Positions 41,424 to 49,755 of a stretch of DNA of 64,000 bases are shown one piece after another. The stretch comes from Brevibacillus laterosporus (GTDB taxonomy: Bacteria > Bacillota > Bacilli > Brevibacillales > Brevibacillaceae). Position 1 is the first letter of the stretch. Each line of letters opens with the position of its first letter. The stretch is taken from NCBI GenBank assembly GCA_007833815.1, contig CP033464.1, positions 4,954,001 through 5,018,000 of the forward strand, read 5' to 3'. The position numbers and the translations under genes are program-made. A model generated the notes under the pieces. The model worked only from the letters and a program-made list of their open reading frames with translations, ran no database searches and was not told where the DNA came from.

Positions 41424-42770
41424 TTACACTCCTTTAGGTTCTCTCATTTGTTGGATAAATTGGGTGTCGTAGCATCCCTTTTGAAAGGCTGGGTGCTCTA
41501 AAACATCCTGCAAAAACGAAAGGTTAGTTTTTAACCCTTCAATTTTATAGCTCTGAACCGCTTGCTGTGCAAGTAAAACGGCCTGTTCACGTGTCTCGCC
41601 TGATACGATCAGCTTAGCAATCATCGGATCATAAAACGGGGTCACTATCGTGCCAGTTTCCACTGCATCGTCAATACGAACATTTTCCATCTGGGGTACG
41701 TGATAGGCAGTAATCGTACCAGGTGATGGAAAAAAGGTAACGGGATCTTCCGCATAAATCCTTAGTTCTATCGCATGTTGCTTCGCTTTGACCTCTTCTT
41801 GGGTAAAAGATAATGCCTCGCCACGAGCTATACGAAGTTGCCATTCGACTAAATCAAGTCCAATCATTTCTTCTGTAACGGGATGCTCCACTTGCAGACG
41901 AGTGTTCATTTCTAGAAAGTAAAAGGTGCGATCCCCATCCATAATAAATTCGACAGTTCCTGCCCCCGTATATCCGACCGCCTTGGCAGCTGTTACGGCC
42001 ATTGCACAAATACTAGCCCGCGTCTTTTCATCCAAAAACGGTGATGGACTTTCTTCAACAACCTTTTGATGTCGACGTTGGATGGAGCATTCACGTTCCA
42101 ATAAGTGTAAGATGCTTCCCTTTTGGTCTGCTAAAATTTGCACTTCAATGTGATGCGGTTGCTCAATATAACGCTCCAAAAACATGGTGTCATTGCCAAA
42201 ATAAGCTTTTGCTCTTCCTTTAGCTGAAAGGAATGCGTGGCGCATCTCATCGTCACTATGACACACCTGCATGCCGATGCCTCCGCCCCCTGCACTCGCT
42301 TTAAGCATGAGCGGATATCCAATTGAAGCTGCTAATCGGACTGCGTCCTCCGCTGTCTCTAGATGATCTTCAATACCCGGTACAACAGGTACACCTGCTC
42401 TGCGCATGAGTTGTCTTGCTTTTACCTTATCTCCCATTTGCTCGATGACAGATGGAGAAGGCCCAATAAAGAGTAAGCCCACTTGTTCACAGCGCTCAGC
42501 AAACTCACTATTTTCAGAGAGTAGTCCATAGCCTGGATGGATAGCATCCGCACCCGCTTCTTTGGCGGCGGAAATAATGGCCTCCTTATTTAAATAGCTT
42601 TGTGGTACTGGTGGCGGTCCAATCCGAATTGCTTCATCTGCTTCTTTAACAAATAAAGCGTCTTTGTCCGCATCGGAATATACAGCTACGGTTGCTATGC
42701 CCATCTGTTTGCAGGTACGTATGACTCGTCTTGCAATTTCCCCCCGATTGGCGATACAAACCTTTTTCAC
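41424..42770 (-). CDS. yngHA: Biotin carboxylase subunit of acyl-CoA carboxylase (YngHA type)
   Basis: A protein of about 448 residues: KKVCIANRGEIARRVIRTCK, YSDADKDALFVKEADEA, AIHPGYGLLSENSEFAE, the ATP-grasp loop PLMLKASAGGGGIGMQ, HIEVQILADQKGSILHLLERECSIQRRHQKVVEE and FYFLEMNTRLQVEHPVTEE with the catalytic residues. It carboxylates the small biotin carrier with bicarbonate and ATP. The GTG at 42770 is eight bases after GGAGG. First gene of the operon; the acyl-CoA ligase and dehydrogenase found upstream in Bacillus are absent here. Confidence 0.95.
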   Translation of the reverse strand: MKKVCIANRGEIARRVIRTCKQMGIATVAVYSDADKDALFVKEADEAIRIGPPPVPQSYLNKEAIISAAKEAGADAIHPGYGLLSENSEFAERCEQVGLLFIGPSPSVIEQMGDKVKARQLMRRAGVPVVPGIEDHLETAEDAVRLAASIGYPLMLKASAGGGGIGMQVCHSDDEMRHAFLSAKGRAKAYFGNDTMFLERYIEQPHHIEVQILADQKGSILHLLERECSIQRRHQKVVEESPSPFLDEKTRASICAMAVTAAKAVGYTGAGTVEFIMDGDRTFYFLEMNTRLQVEHPVTEEMIGLDLVEWQLRIARGEALSFTQEEVKAKQHAIELRIYAEDPVTFFPSPGTITAYHVPQMENVRIDDAVETGTIVTPFYDPMIAKLIVSGETREQAVLLAQQAVQSYKIEGLKTNLSFLQDVLEHPAFQKGCYDTQFIQQMREPKGV

Positions 42771-42907
42771 GACCTCACCCTCCTTTTCACACAAAAAATT
42801 AGTCTCTTCTTTATTTTGCCACTAATTCGTCAATTCTTCTAGATATCAGGTAGAAATTTTTTCATAACACGAAATTTTCCCTCTAAGCACACTTATCAGT
42901 ATTCATT

Positions 42908-42938
42908 TTGAGCATTTCCGGGTAATCACGTGTATAAT
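42908..42938 (+). promoter_or_regulatory. Candidate promoter of the ylbP-like gene
   Basis: TTGAGC (42908-42913), a 19-base spacer and a perfect TATAAT (42933-42938), about 40 bases before the start. The spacer is two bases longer than optimal. Confidence 0.4.
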
Positions 42939-42976
42939 AAAAAGGCAGACGTTATTTTTGAAAGGGGGCCATATAA

Positions 42977-43444
42977 ATGTATGAAGTAGTACGCTTGCAT
43001 ATTAATTATAAAACGTTGGAAGAGTTCCAAAAATTCCGTGAGTTCGGTCTTGAGGAGCTGTCTATGAAAGAAGATTTGCAAGCTAATATCATCGAAAACG
43101 ACTCTGAATCTCCCTTCTATGGGATTTATCATGAGGATCGTTTAGTTGCCCGCATGAGTCTATACAAAATTGACGCGAAATATGATCGTTATTTTGAACC
43201 ACAACAAGATTATTTTGAATTATGGAAACTAGAAGTATTACCAGAATATCGAGACAATGATTATGGAACTGCACTAGTCAACCATGCCAAGAGCTTTGGT
43301 TTACCAATCAAAACCAGTTCTCGTTGTAGAGCAGATCAATTCTGGACCAAAATGGGGTTCTTCCCTGTAAAATATAACCCAGTTCGCGATAGAGGAGAAA
43401 ATCCCTACGCCTGGTTACCTACCACGGTAGGTTTACAAGAATAG
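42977..43444 (+). CDS. ylbP: GNAT-family N-acetyltransferase (YlbP-like)
   Basis: A 155-residue protein with a GNAT fold: YGIYHEDRLVARMSLYKI, then the acetyl-CoA-binding segment LWKLEVLPEYRDNDYGTALVNHAKSFG, followed by FWTKMGFFPVKY. The substrate is unknown. Neighbouring genes of ylbO and panE type make YlbP the likely counterpart in Bacillus, where ylbO, ylbP and panE (ylbQ) are adjacent. GAAAGGGGG precedes the ATG. Confidence 0.85.
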   Translation: MYEVVRLHINYKTLEEFQKFREFGLEELSMKEDLQANIIENDSESPFYGIYHEDRLVARMSLYKIDAKYDRYFEPQQDYFELWKLEVLPEYRDNDYGTALVNHAKSFGLPIKTSSRCRADQFWTKMGFFPVKYNPVRDRGENPYAWLPTTVGLQE

Positions 43445-43475
43445 CTTTTTTTCTAGTTATTACCTACCTATGAGT

Positions 43476-43508
43476 AAGCTGACCCATCATTATGTCAGCT
43501 TGCTTTTT
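43476..43508 (+). terminator. Terminator after the ylbP-like gene
   Basis: AAGCTGAC pairs with GTCAGCTT around a ten-base loop and is followed by GCTTTTTC on plus. Confidence 0.85.
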
Positions 43509-43516
43509 CATTCAAC

Positions 43517-43542
43517 GAAAAGCGGTCCCATCTAGGACCGCT
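43517..43542 (-). terminator. Terminator after the ylbO-like gene
   Basis: On minus AGCGGTCC pairs with GGACCGCT around a six-base loop and is followed by TTTTCG. With the plus-strand terminator beside it, the two convergent genes are separately closed. Confidence 0.75.
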
Positions 43543-43564
43543 CATCCACATAACTTTTAATCGT

Positions 43565-44329
43565 TTATTCAATCCGTTCTAGGTTGCCATTTGAATCCAT
43601 TTTAAAGACCGGCTTTGTTGATTCCTCTTCTTTCAAAAATGCCAATCGTCTTGCGCGATCCATGATCTGCAACAGGGCTTTATAATCGTTGTTTACCCCG
43701 ATATGATCCTCTAAATTTTTTCTTAGCTGTAAATTGTGTTCTTTTAAATCTTTTATTTCTCGTTCTCGTTGTTCCAATTCTCGCTCTAACTGCTTAGATC
43801 TACGCACAATATCTTTATAGCCTTGTAACAATCTTATAGCCGACTCCACCTGCTGTTCCTCACCCACTGCTCTAGAGGTTTCTATAGCCTGTGTAAACGT
43901 CGGTATGGGCATAGCTACCGCTGGCTTTATTTCCTGAGCCTGCGAAGTGCTTTCGTGTAGATGAAACTGTTGGGAGATAATTGAATCCAAAACTGGGTCA
44001 TTCTTCGGCTTTTCGCGTGGCTCTGGTGCACTAGCTTCTATTGGTTCACTTGAAAGCTTTGTATTATCTACACGGATATCTGGCTGAATTCGTCCCAACT
44101 TTTTCATTTGTTGACGCTGCGCCTTAGCTATGGAAATCGCGGCATCATATTGTTTACGTACAGTGCTATTCCAACGAAAACCGCATGCGGCGGAGGTACG
44201 TCCCAACCGCTGCCCTACTTCTTCAAAAGCTGCCAACTGCGTACCACCCTCGCGAATATGGCGAAGTGTTACTTCTGCGAGTACCAGATCATCATCTTCC
44301 GTCCAAGCATCTTGTCTTGAAGCTACCAT
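43565..44329 (-). CDS. RsfA/YlbO-family sporulation transcription regulator
   Basis: A 254-residue protein with an N-terminal Myb/SANT-like DNA-binding domain (RQDAWTEDDDLVLAEVTLRHIREGGTQLAAFEEVGQRLGRTSAACGFRWNSTVRKQY), a variable middle, and a C-terminal coiled coil (about 165-225, SKQLERELEQREREIKDLKEHNLQLRKN). This is the RsfA/YlbO pattern; Bacillus members tune sigma-F (RsfA) or sigma-E (YlbO, GerR) genes. Synteny with ylbP and panE favours the YlbO type. GGGAGGG precedes the ATG. Confidence 0.88.
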   Translation of the reverse strand: MVASRQDAWTEDDDLVLAEVTLRHIREGGTQLAAFEEVGQRLGRTSAACGFRWNSTVRKQYDAAISIAKAQRQQMKKLGRIQPDIRVDNTKLSSEPIEASAPEPREKPKNDPVLDSIISQQFHLHESTSQAQEIKPAVAMPIPTFTQAIETSRAVGEEQQVESAIRLLQGYKDIVRRSKQLERELEQREREIKDLKEHNLQLRKNLEDHIGVNNDYKALLQIMDRARRLAFLKEEESTKPVFKMDSNGNLERIE

Positions 44330-44469
44330 ATATAAAGTCCCTCCCGTTAACTGATAAGAACGATGTAGTTCATTCTATGCTTTTCCCTACTCTTCTAGAA
44401 TCGCAATTACTAGAAAAAAGTATCTCCAAGCTGACTGTTCTTTAAACGGGAGTGAATCTATTTAACTAG

Positions 44470-45231
44470 CTATTCGTTTTTACGAAAAAATGTGGATATA
44501 TAGTGAAGGTGTTCGTTGTTCCCCCATAACGTCGCACATTGCTCTAGCTCCAACTGAATGGATTCTGGTAGCGATATACCGTTTTTCTTCCAAGCTAGCA
44601 TGTTCATATAAGCTGAAATACTCTCCAATGGTTGCCTAGCAATGGCTTCGGCAAATTCAAACGTCTTCTCTCTCAGTTTGTCCTCCTGGTACACACCTTC
44701 CACTAACCCTATCTGTAAAGCTGCTTGAGGTCCCACCTTCTCCCCGGTCAACAACAAACGTAACGCTCTAGATTCTGGCAATTTCACAAAAAGGCGACTA
44801 CCCCCACCAAATCCCGTAGTAATATGCATATTAATTTGCACAAAAGCAAAGACAGCTAGTTCGCTCATAAAGCGAAAATGACAAGCACAGGCAAATTCGG
44901 CTCCACCACCGATAGCAGGGCCATTTACCATCGCAATGGTTGGTTTACGAAAGGAATCAATTCTTGTTAACAATTGCTCTGCCTTCTGTAATAAAGGCAG
45001 GGAATCGGCTCCCTTAACTGCTCCAAATTGATGCAAGTCCCCTCCTGATACAAATGCGCTACCTTTTCCGGTAAATAAAATCACCTTTATAGAAGCATCC
45101 TTTTCGCACGTGGTAAGAGCATCTTGCAATTCCTCAATCATCTCTAGGCTTAATGCATTACGTACATGGGGACGATTACAGATAATCTCGGCGATACCAT
45201 TCTGTTTATGTACTAAGATGTTTTGGTACAT
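44470..45231 (-). CDS. Enoyl-CoA hydratase/isomerase family protein
   Basis: A 253-residue crotonase-fold protein: FTGKGSAFVSGGDLHQF and AMVNGPAIGGGAEFACACHFRF form the oxyanion hole. The usual catalytic glutamate region is replaced by FAFVQINMHITTGFGGGSRLF, so the classic ELG-type acid is not evident and the reaction may differ from hydration. The ATG at 45231 is chosen because AAGGGAG lies eight bases upstream. Single gene; not part of the leucine operon. Confidence 0.85.
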   Translation of the reverse strand: MYQNILVHKQNGIAEIICNRPHVRNALSLEMIEELQDALTTCEKDASIKVILFTGKGSAFVSGGDLHQFGAVKGADSLPLLQKAEQLLTRIDSFRKPTIAMVNGPAIGGGAEFACACHFRFMSELAVFAFVQINMHITTGFGGGSRLFVKLPESRALRLLLTGEKVGPQAALQIGLVEGVYQEDKLREKTFEFAEAIARQPLESISAYMNMLAWKKNGISLPESIQLELEQCATLWGNNEHLHYISTFFRKNE

Positions 45232-45402
45232 GACAAACACTCCCTTCGCAACTTCCTCCATTGTAGTATGGACAAGGTCGTCGCGAAAACCCGTTTCCTC
45301 ACTATATTCAGTAGAAAAGGGATTTTTCAACGTTTTACACGCATATCAAATAGTAGCAATCAGCACATTACTATTCATATAATTTTATATTTTTTTATAC
45401 AA

Positions 45403-45480
45403 CAAAAAAAATGTCCACGCATGCAGGCTTGTCGCAAATGTGCTGGAAAGCAGTTCAAGCCCTGTTATCATGTGGACATT
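45403..45480 (-). terminator. Large branched hairpin terminator after the Spx/MgsR-like gene
   Basis: On minus AATGTCCAC (45480-45472) pairs with GTGGACATT (45418-45410), enclosing CAGGGCTTG/CAAGCCTG (one bulge) and a smaller CTGCT/AGCA hairpin, and is followed by a run of eight U. At about 70 bases it is far longer than the other terminators in the window. The remaining bases of 45232-45533 show no gene. Confidence 0.7.
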
Positions 45481-45533
45481 CTTTGGATAAATGATAAAAT
45501 AACGAGTAAATCCAATTAGTTACTCAATTCCTT

Positions 45534-45914
45534 TTATAGAAAAAATTCTTTCATCGCTGATTGGTTGTAGCCAACAATTAGGTGCTCACCGTCAGTCAAG
45601 ATGGGACGCTTCAGCAATGCAGGATCTTCGCTCAACATTTCCAAAAGTTCAGATACAGTCATGTCATTAATATCCATGTCCAAATCTTTGAACTTCTGAC
45701 TGCGAGTCGATAACAATTCATCCAAACCGCTTGACGTCATCTTAGCAATTTCCAAAAGTTCGCGCACGCTTGGTGGGTTTTTGAACAGGTGACGTTCTTC
45801 GTAATTTACTCCGTTTTCAGCCAACCACGCTTTTGCCTTACGACAGGACGTGCAACTCGGATATGTAAAAAACGTTAGGGTACCGAGATTTGCATCTTTC
45901 ATAGCTGTTGCCAT
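45534..45914 (-). CDS. Spx/MgsR-family (ArsC-fold) regulator
   Basis: A 127-residue thioredoxin-fold protein with the redox switch YPSCTSCRKAKAWL (C-x-x-C), MTSSGLDELLSTRSQKFKDL and LLKRPILTDGEHLIVGYNQSAMKEF. Spx and MgsR bind RNA polymerase alpha and redirect transcription under disulfide or general stress. Length fits MgsR (about 126) more than Spx (131), and the nearby DUF2626 and YqgX-like genes match the Bacillus yqgX-yqgY-mgsR neighbourhood. An ArsC-type enzyme is a less likely reading. The ATG at 45914 follows GGAGG by eight bases. Confidence 0.87.
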   Translation of the reverse strand: MATAMKDANLGTLTFFTYPSCTSCRKAKAWLAENGVNYEERHLFKNPPSVRELLEIAKMTSSGLDELLSTRSQKFKDLDMDINDMTVSELLEMLSEDPALLKRPILTDGEHLIVGYNQSAMKEFFL

Positions 45915-45979
45915 ATTGCATTCCTCCATGTAATAAAGGTGTAATATTAATGATGAAGTCACTTTACTTTATATAGTAG

Positions 45980-46009
45980 ATTCTAGTCCTTTATTTAACA
46001 CTATGTCAA
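45980..46009 (-). promoter_or_regulatory. Promoter of the Spx/MgsR-like gene
   Basis: On minus a perfect TTGACA (46009-46004), an 18-base spacer and TAGAAT (45985-45980), about 65 bases before the start. Confidence 0.65.
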
Positions 46010-46132
46010 TAGTATTTAATATAAAATCTTAATAAAAATTATTTACAAATCAAGGATATATAACAGAAGCTTAACAATTCACTAGAAATGGGCTACACTA
46101 TAAGACGAATGTTTTTGAAAGGGGGGATTCTT

Positions 46133-46840
46133 ATGGAAAAGGCGCTAAAATTAACCAGTGCGCTCGCAGACCCCACACGTTTTTCTATCTATCAATATGT
46201 AACCGATTCAAGCAAACCCACAACAGTTCATGAAGTGGCGGAACAGTTTTCCATTCACCCTAACGTAGCCCGTCTGCATTTAACTAAATTGGAAGACGTT
46301 CAATTACTCCAATCTCAACTGGACAAAAGCGGAAAGGGCGGGAGACCAAGTCGACTTTACTCTATTTCAGAAGAAGTTGTCAGTCTGCAGTTTCCTCCAA
46401 GAGACTATCAGCTTTTGGCAGACATTGCTATTGAATCACTCCTTTCCTTGGGAGTAGCAGGACAGGAAGCTTTAATTACGATGGGAAAACGCTTGGGTCT
46501 AGAAGCAGCTAAACGTGCAAAAGACACAAACAGACTGGCTCCTTCACGCACGCTTGAAGACAAATTGGATTGTATCTATCGACTTGCTTTAGCACAGGGA
46601 TTACGTCCCCAGTTCGAAGTAATGGACGATCGTCACGTTCGTTTCCGCGTATTTAACTGTACATTCTCAGAAATCGCTAAAAAACATCCGGCCAACATTT
46701 GCAAAATGCATCACGCCATGCTAGAAGGTATTTTTCAGGCCTACTTTGGCGATATTGAGCTGGTACCTGAAACGTCCATGATTGGTGGATGCGAGTCATG
46801 CAATTATGTGATCGCTGATTTACAAGAGCACCTGACATAA
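46133..46840 (+). CDS. ArsR/SufR-like winged-helix regulator with C-terminal cysteines
   Basis: A 235-residue protein: N-terminal winged helix (LKLTSALADPTRFSIYQYVTDSSKPTTVHEVAEQFSIHPNVARLHLTKLEDVQLLQSQ) with the ArsR-like wing KGGRPSRLYSIS, a middle helical domain and a C-terminal region with cysteines in RVFNCTFSEIAKKHPANICKMHHAM and GGCESCNYVIADL. Four spaced cysteines resemble the iron-sulfur ligands of SufR; metal or cluster sensing is an inference. The ATG at 46133 follows AAAGGGGGG. Divergent from the Spx/MgsR-like gene. Confidence 0.82.
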   Translation: MEKALKLTSALADPTRFSIYQYVTDSSKPTTVHEVAEQFSIHPNVARLHLTKLEDVQLLQSQLDKSGKGGRPSRLYSISEEVVSLQFPPRDYQLLADIAIESLLSLGVAGQEALITMGKRLGLEAAKRAKDTNRLAPSRTLEDKLDCIYRLALAQGLRPQFEVMDDRHVRFRVFNCTFSEIAKKHPANICKMHHAMLEGIFQAYFGDIELVPETSMIGGCESCNYVIADLQEHLT

Positions 46841-46859
46841 TTCTGTCAAACCTCAATCG

Positions 46860-46888
46860 TTTACACTGCTTGACATGTCCTATATAAT
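46860..46888 (+). promoter_or_regulatory. Sigma-A promoter of the DUF2626 gene
   Basis: TTTACA (46860-46865), exactly 17 bases, then TATAAT (46883-46888); 11 of 12 consensus matches, 48 bases before the start. Confidence 0.7.
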
Positions 46889-46935
46889 GAAAACGACAAT
46901 CTTTTCAAAAAGTTCTGCCAAAAGGGGGGATACAT

Positions 46936-47208
46936 ATGGATCGCATGTTTCGCGTGCTTAGCTTCTGGACACTAATGATCGCTATTATGGCCTTCTGGGG
47001 TAAATTATTCCCGATGTCATTGTTGTTCTTTGGATTGACGGCTATTTTCCTGGCCCTTGGTTATATGCGTCTTACGGAAAGAACCTATCTGAATCTTTTC
47101 TTCTGTTTTATGTTTGTTTCATTCGTGGGATTTACGTATTACACGTTCTATGGAATGCCACCAGCATCAGCAGGAGGAGAACATTCTTTCCTGCACTTAT
47201 TAATGTAA
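46936..47208 (+). CDS. DUF2626-family membrane protein
   Basis: A 90-residue protein beginning MDRMFRVLSFWTLMIAIMAFWG with three membrane segments (8-24, 27-45, 53-73). DUF2626 proteins (Bacillus YqgY) lie beside mgsR and yqgX; the function is unknown. AAAAGGGGGG precedes the ATG, and a consensus promoter and a terminator frame it as a single-gene unit. Confidence 0.88.
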   Translation: MDRMFRVLSFWTLMIAIMAFWGKLFPMSLLFFGLTAIFLALGYMRLTERTYLNLFFCFMFVSFVGFTYYTFYGMPPASAGGEHSFLHLLM

Positions 47209-47230
47209 AAATCATTTCTTAAGAAGCAAC

Positions 47231-47264
47231 AAAGAGCGAACCTAAACGGATTCGCTCTTTTGTT
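47231..47264 (+). terminator. Terminator after the DUF2626 gene
   Basis: AAAGAGCGAA pairs perfectly with TTCGCTCTTT around a ten-base loop, followed by TGTTTG. It lies between convergent genes and may act in both directions. Confidence 0.8.
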
Positions 47265-47286
47265 TGCCTTTGCTACCACTCATATA

Positions 47287-48513
47287 TCATTTTCTCTTTT
47301 TTCTCTGCGTTTTCTCCTGAATCAGCACTCGAAATAATCCGCCCAATCCGCTTGGTAAAAGCAACTGTTGAATGGCTCTATTGCGCTTCATTGCCACACT
47401 TGTAAAGGGATCGGTGTCTTGATGTGCCTGAGCCTTCTCTAAAATACCGTTAGCCAGCAAAAATTGATCCTGACGTGTAAACGACTTCGTAACAAGTCCG
47501 ACCGCATCTCCACACTCCATCAATCTGCTGAAATTAACATGGGCGGTTATATCCTGCTCTCCTACCCGTTCTAAATAATTTTCATTCATCTGGTGCTGAT
47601 AATAACAAGAAAGTGTTCCTTTTCTTCGACTAGGATGATAAAGGTCTTCTGCTATATCCCCGTAGTCAATACTAATTACACGTCCTCGTTCTAGCATGCT
47701 ACTAAAGGCGTTCATCACCTCTGCTATCCCCGACTGCACTTCTATCCGCATTCCATCTGGTAATTCTATGGGAAGTCCTGGAATGATAGCAACGACTTCT
47801 GGCGATATTTCAGGCATATTCCATTCTTGAAAAACAATATCTTGTGATTCATCTACATGTGCTAGTTGCAAAGTTTTTGATGCTTCTGTTGTAGAAGTTG
47901 ACAATATTGCTGTTGCTGTAAATCTTTCTTCTGTATCTGGTATCACTTTCGGGTCAAAACCAATTCCTATCTCATGCCACTCCCCTTGTCTTTTTTCCAA
48001 TAAGTGAACAGGGAATGCGTCAAAATATTCATTTGAGAAAATAACACCCTCAAAACGTTCATTTCGCGCCGCTTCCTCTACAGAATCGTACCAAACTTTT
48101 GGAAGTAAAAAGGAATGTAGACTCTCTTGTTGCAAGCAGACATGGTACGGACTAATTTCTACCATAATCACTCTAAGTCTCGCATATAATTCAGCATCTA
48201 CCTCTCTAATTCGAGTCAAAACCTGTTGCATTAAACGCCCTGTTCCTCCTCCTACTTCCATTAACACCGGGTCTATCATTTCATTCTGTCTAAAAAATAG
48301 GAGAATAGAATCAGATAACGTCTCTCCAAAGATGTTACCAACTTGGGAACTAGTATAAAAGTCCCCGTTTTTACCTACTTTGTTTTTCTGCTTCATGTAG
48401 TAACCTAATTCTTGATGATATAAACAAATTGCCATAAATTCAACAAATCGAATCATTTTTTTCTTCTGATTTTTCATTTCTTGGCATAGATATCTTCTTA
48501 GTTCGAATGTCAT
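47287..48513 (-). CDS. MidA/DUF185-family AdoMet-dependent methyltransferase
   Basis: A protein of about 408 residues of the DUF185 (MidA, NDUFAF7) family: IRFVEFMAICLYHQELGYYMKQKNKVGKNGDFYTSSQVGNIFGETLSDSILLFF, the AdoMet loop VLMEVGGGTGRLMQQVL, EGVIFSNEYFDAFPVHLLEKRQGEWHEIGI and GRVISIDYGDIAEDLYHPSRRKGTLSCYYQHQMNENYLERVGEQDITAHVNFSRL. The mitochondrial homologue methylates an arginine of complex I; the bacterial substrate is not known. The ATG at 48513 follows GGGGAG by nine bases. Confidence 0.88.
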   Translation of the reverse strand: MTFELRRYLCQEMKNQKKKMIRFVEFMAICLYHQELGYYMKQKNKVGKNGDFYTSSQVGNIFGETLSDSILLFFRQNEMIDPVLMEVGGGTGRLMQQVLTRIREVDAELYARLRVIMVEISPYHVCLQQESLHSFLLPKVWYDSVEEAARNERFEGVIFSNEYFDAFPVHLLEKRQGEWHEIGIGFDPKVIPDTEERFTATAILSTSTTEASKTLQLAHVDESQDIVFQEWNMPEISPEVVAIIPGLPIELPDGMRIEVQSGIAEVMNAFSSMLERGRVISIDYGDIAEDLYHPSRRKGTLSCYYQHQMNENYLERVGEQDITAHVNFSRLMECGDAVGLVTKSFTRQDQFLLANGILEKAQAHQDTDPFTSVAMKRNRAIQQLLLPSGLGGLFRVLIQEKTQRKKRK

Positions 48514-48638
48514 GTATATACACTCCCCAATCTGCAAATATGTTCGTTAAAAATGAAACAGCTTTTTTTTTTACACACAAATTGGTAAAGAACGTCTATA
48601 ATGGTATAGGTATTATGCAAAAATTTAGGAGGTTTATA

Positions 48639-49739
48639 ATGAAAACGTTTAAGACCAAGCTACCAATCTTTCTTGCTATCTTCGCTATGTTTGCCCTTAT
48701 TCTTGCGGGCTGTGGGGCAAAACAGTCAGGAAAAGATGTAGCACAAGAAGCTTTCAAGAAACAAATTTCTATGAATGCTTACAGCTTTAGTGGTTCCTTG
48801 AAATTCAAAGTAGATGCAACAAACGAGCAATTAGAAAATGATCCACAAGCAAAAATGGTTCTAGATGTGTTAAAAAATTCCGAGCTTACATATCGTGGGA
48901 ACCAATCTTTAGAACCTTTTCAAACAGAACTTATTCTTGATGCAAAAGTAAATATGCAAGGTGTTAATACTACTTTCTCCGTACCAATGATTATGAATCA
49001 AGATAAAATGTGGATTAAAGTTCCTGCTCTTGGTTTCCTTCCTGGTATGGAACAGTTAGAAGGTAAATACATTGAACTTGATTATAAAGAAATGAAAAAA
49101 ATGGCTGATGCTCAAGGCCAACCAGCAGCAGTACCAGATTTCTCACCAGAAGCCATGAAAAAACAAAAAGAAGCAACAGTAAAACTAGCTGATACACTCT
49201 TTAAGCATTATGGTCCTGAATATTTTGTAGAAGCAAAGAAAGAAGACATTCCTAATCTACCAGCTGAGATAAAAGCTGATCGTGTAATCAACATGAAACT
49301 GACTAATGAAAATCTGGTTCCATTCTTGAAAACAACGGTAGATAATGTAATTCCAGAAGTAGTTAAAGCTATGTCTGAAACACCTGCTTATAAAGATATC
49401 TTAGCACAAGATTCCACTCAACTTGAGGATATGAAAAAAGGATTGAAAGATCTATCTGCTGACATCGATAAAAACAAAGATTTGATCAAATCAAACTTTA
49501 ACATTCAAAAAGGAAATTCTTTTGTAGTAGTGGATAAAGACAACTATATTCCATACCAATTGGTAGATTGGGATGTAAAAGTATCTGACAAAGAAGACCC
49601 TGACATGGGCTCAATCGGTATCTCGTTTATCTTGGAACTAAAATATTCCAATTTCAATGTAGCTCCTAAATGGGAACTGGCGCTTCCTAAAGCTGATGAA
49701 ATTATTCCGCTTTCTCAGCTGATGCAAGGCAATTTGTAA
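48639..49739 (+). CDS. Secreted lipoprotein of unknown function
   Basis: A 366-residue protein with a lipoprotein signal (MKTFKTKLPIFLAIFAMFALILAGC) whose lipobox LAGC gives Cys at about residue 25. The mature part has LmeA/DUF6612-like character: MNAYSFSGSLKFKVDA, LIMNQDKMWIKVPALGF, KYIELDYKEMKKMAD, and repeated beta-rich stretches; the family link is only an impression. AGGAGG precedes the ATG at 48639; open codons upstream are out of reach of a ribosome-binding site. It is probably co-transcribed with the next gene, 16 bases on. Confidence 0.8.
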   Translation: MKTFKTKLPIFLAIFAMFALILAGCGAKQSGKDVAQEAFKKQISMNAYSFSGSLKFKVDATNEQLENDPQAKMVLDVLKNSELTYRGNQSLEPFQTELILDAKVNMQGVNTTFSVPMIMNQDKMWIKVPALGFLPGMEQLEGKYIELDYKEMKKMADAQGQPAAVPDFSPEAMKKQKEATVKLADTLFKHYGPEYFVEAKKEDIPNLPAEIKADRVINMKLTNENLVPFLKTTVDNVIPEVVKAMSETPAYKDILAQDSTQLEDMKKGLKDLSADIDKNKDLIKSNFNIQKGNSFVVVDKDNYIPYQLVDWDVKVSDKEDPDMGSIGISFILELKYSNFNVAPKWELALPKADEIIPLSQLMQGNL

Positions 49740-49755
49740 TTATTGATGGAAGCCT

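Noticed and set aside
45411-45494. Short plus-strand frame with several cysteines within the large terminator
   Set aside because: The sequence is fully explained by the hairpin; no ribosome-binding site.
48570-48602. Promoter TTTACA and TATAAT before the lipoprotein gene
   Set aside because: The spacer is 21 bases and no factor is known for this site, so the pair was not listed as a promoter.
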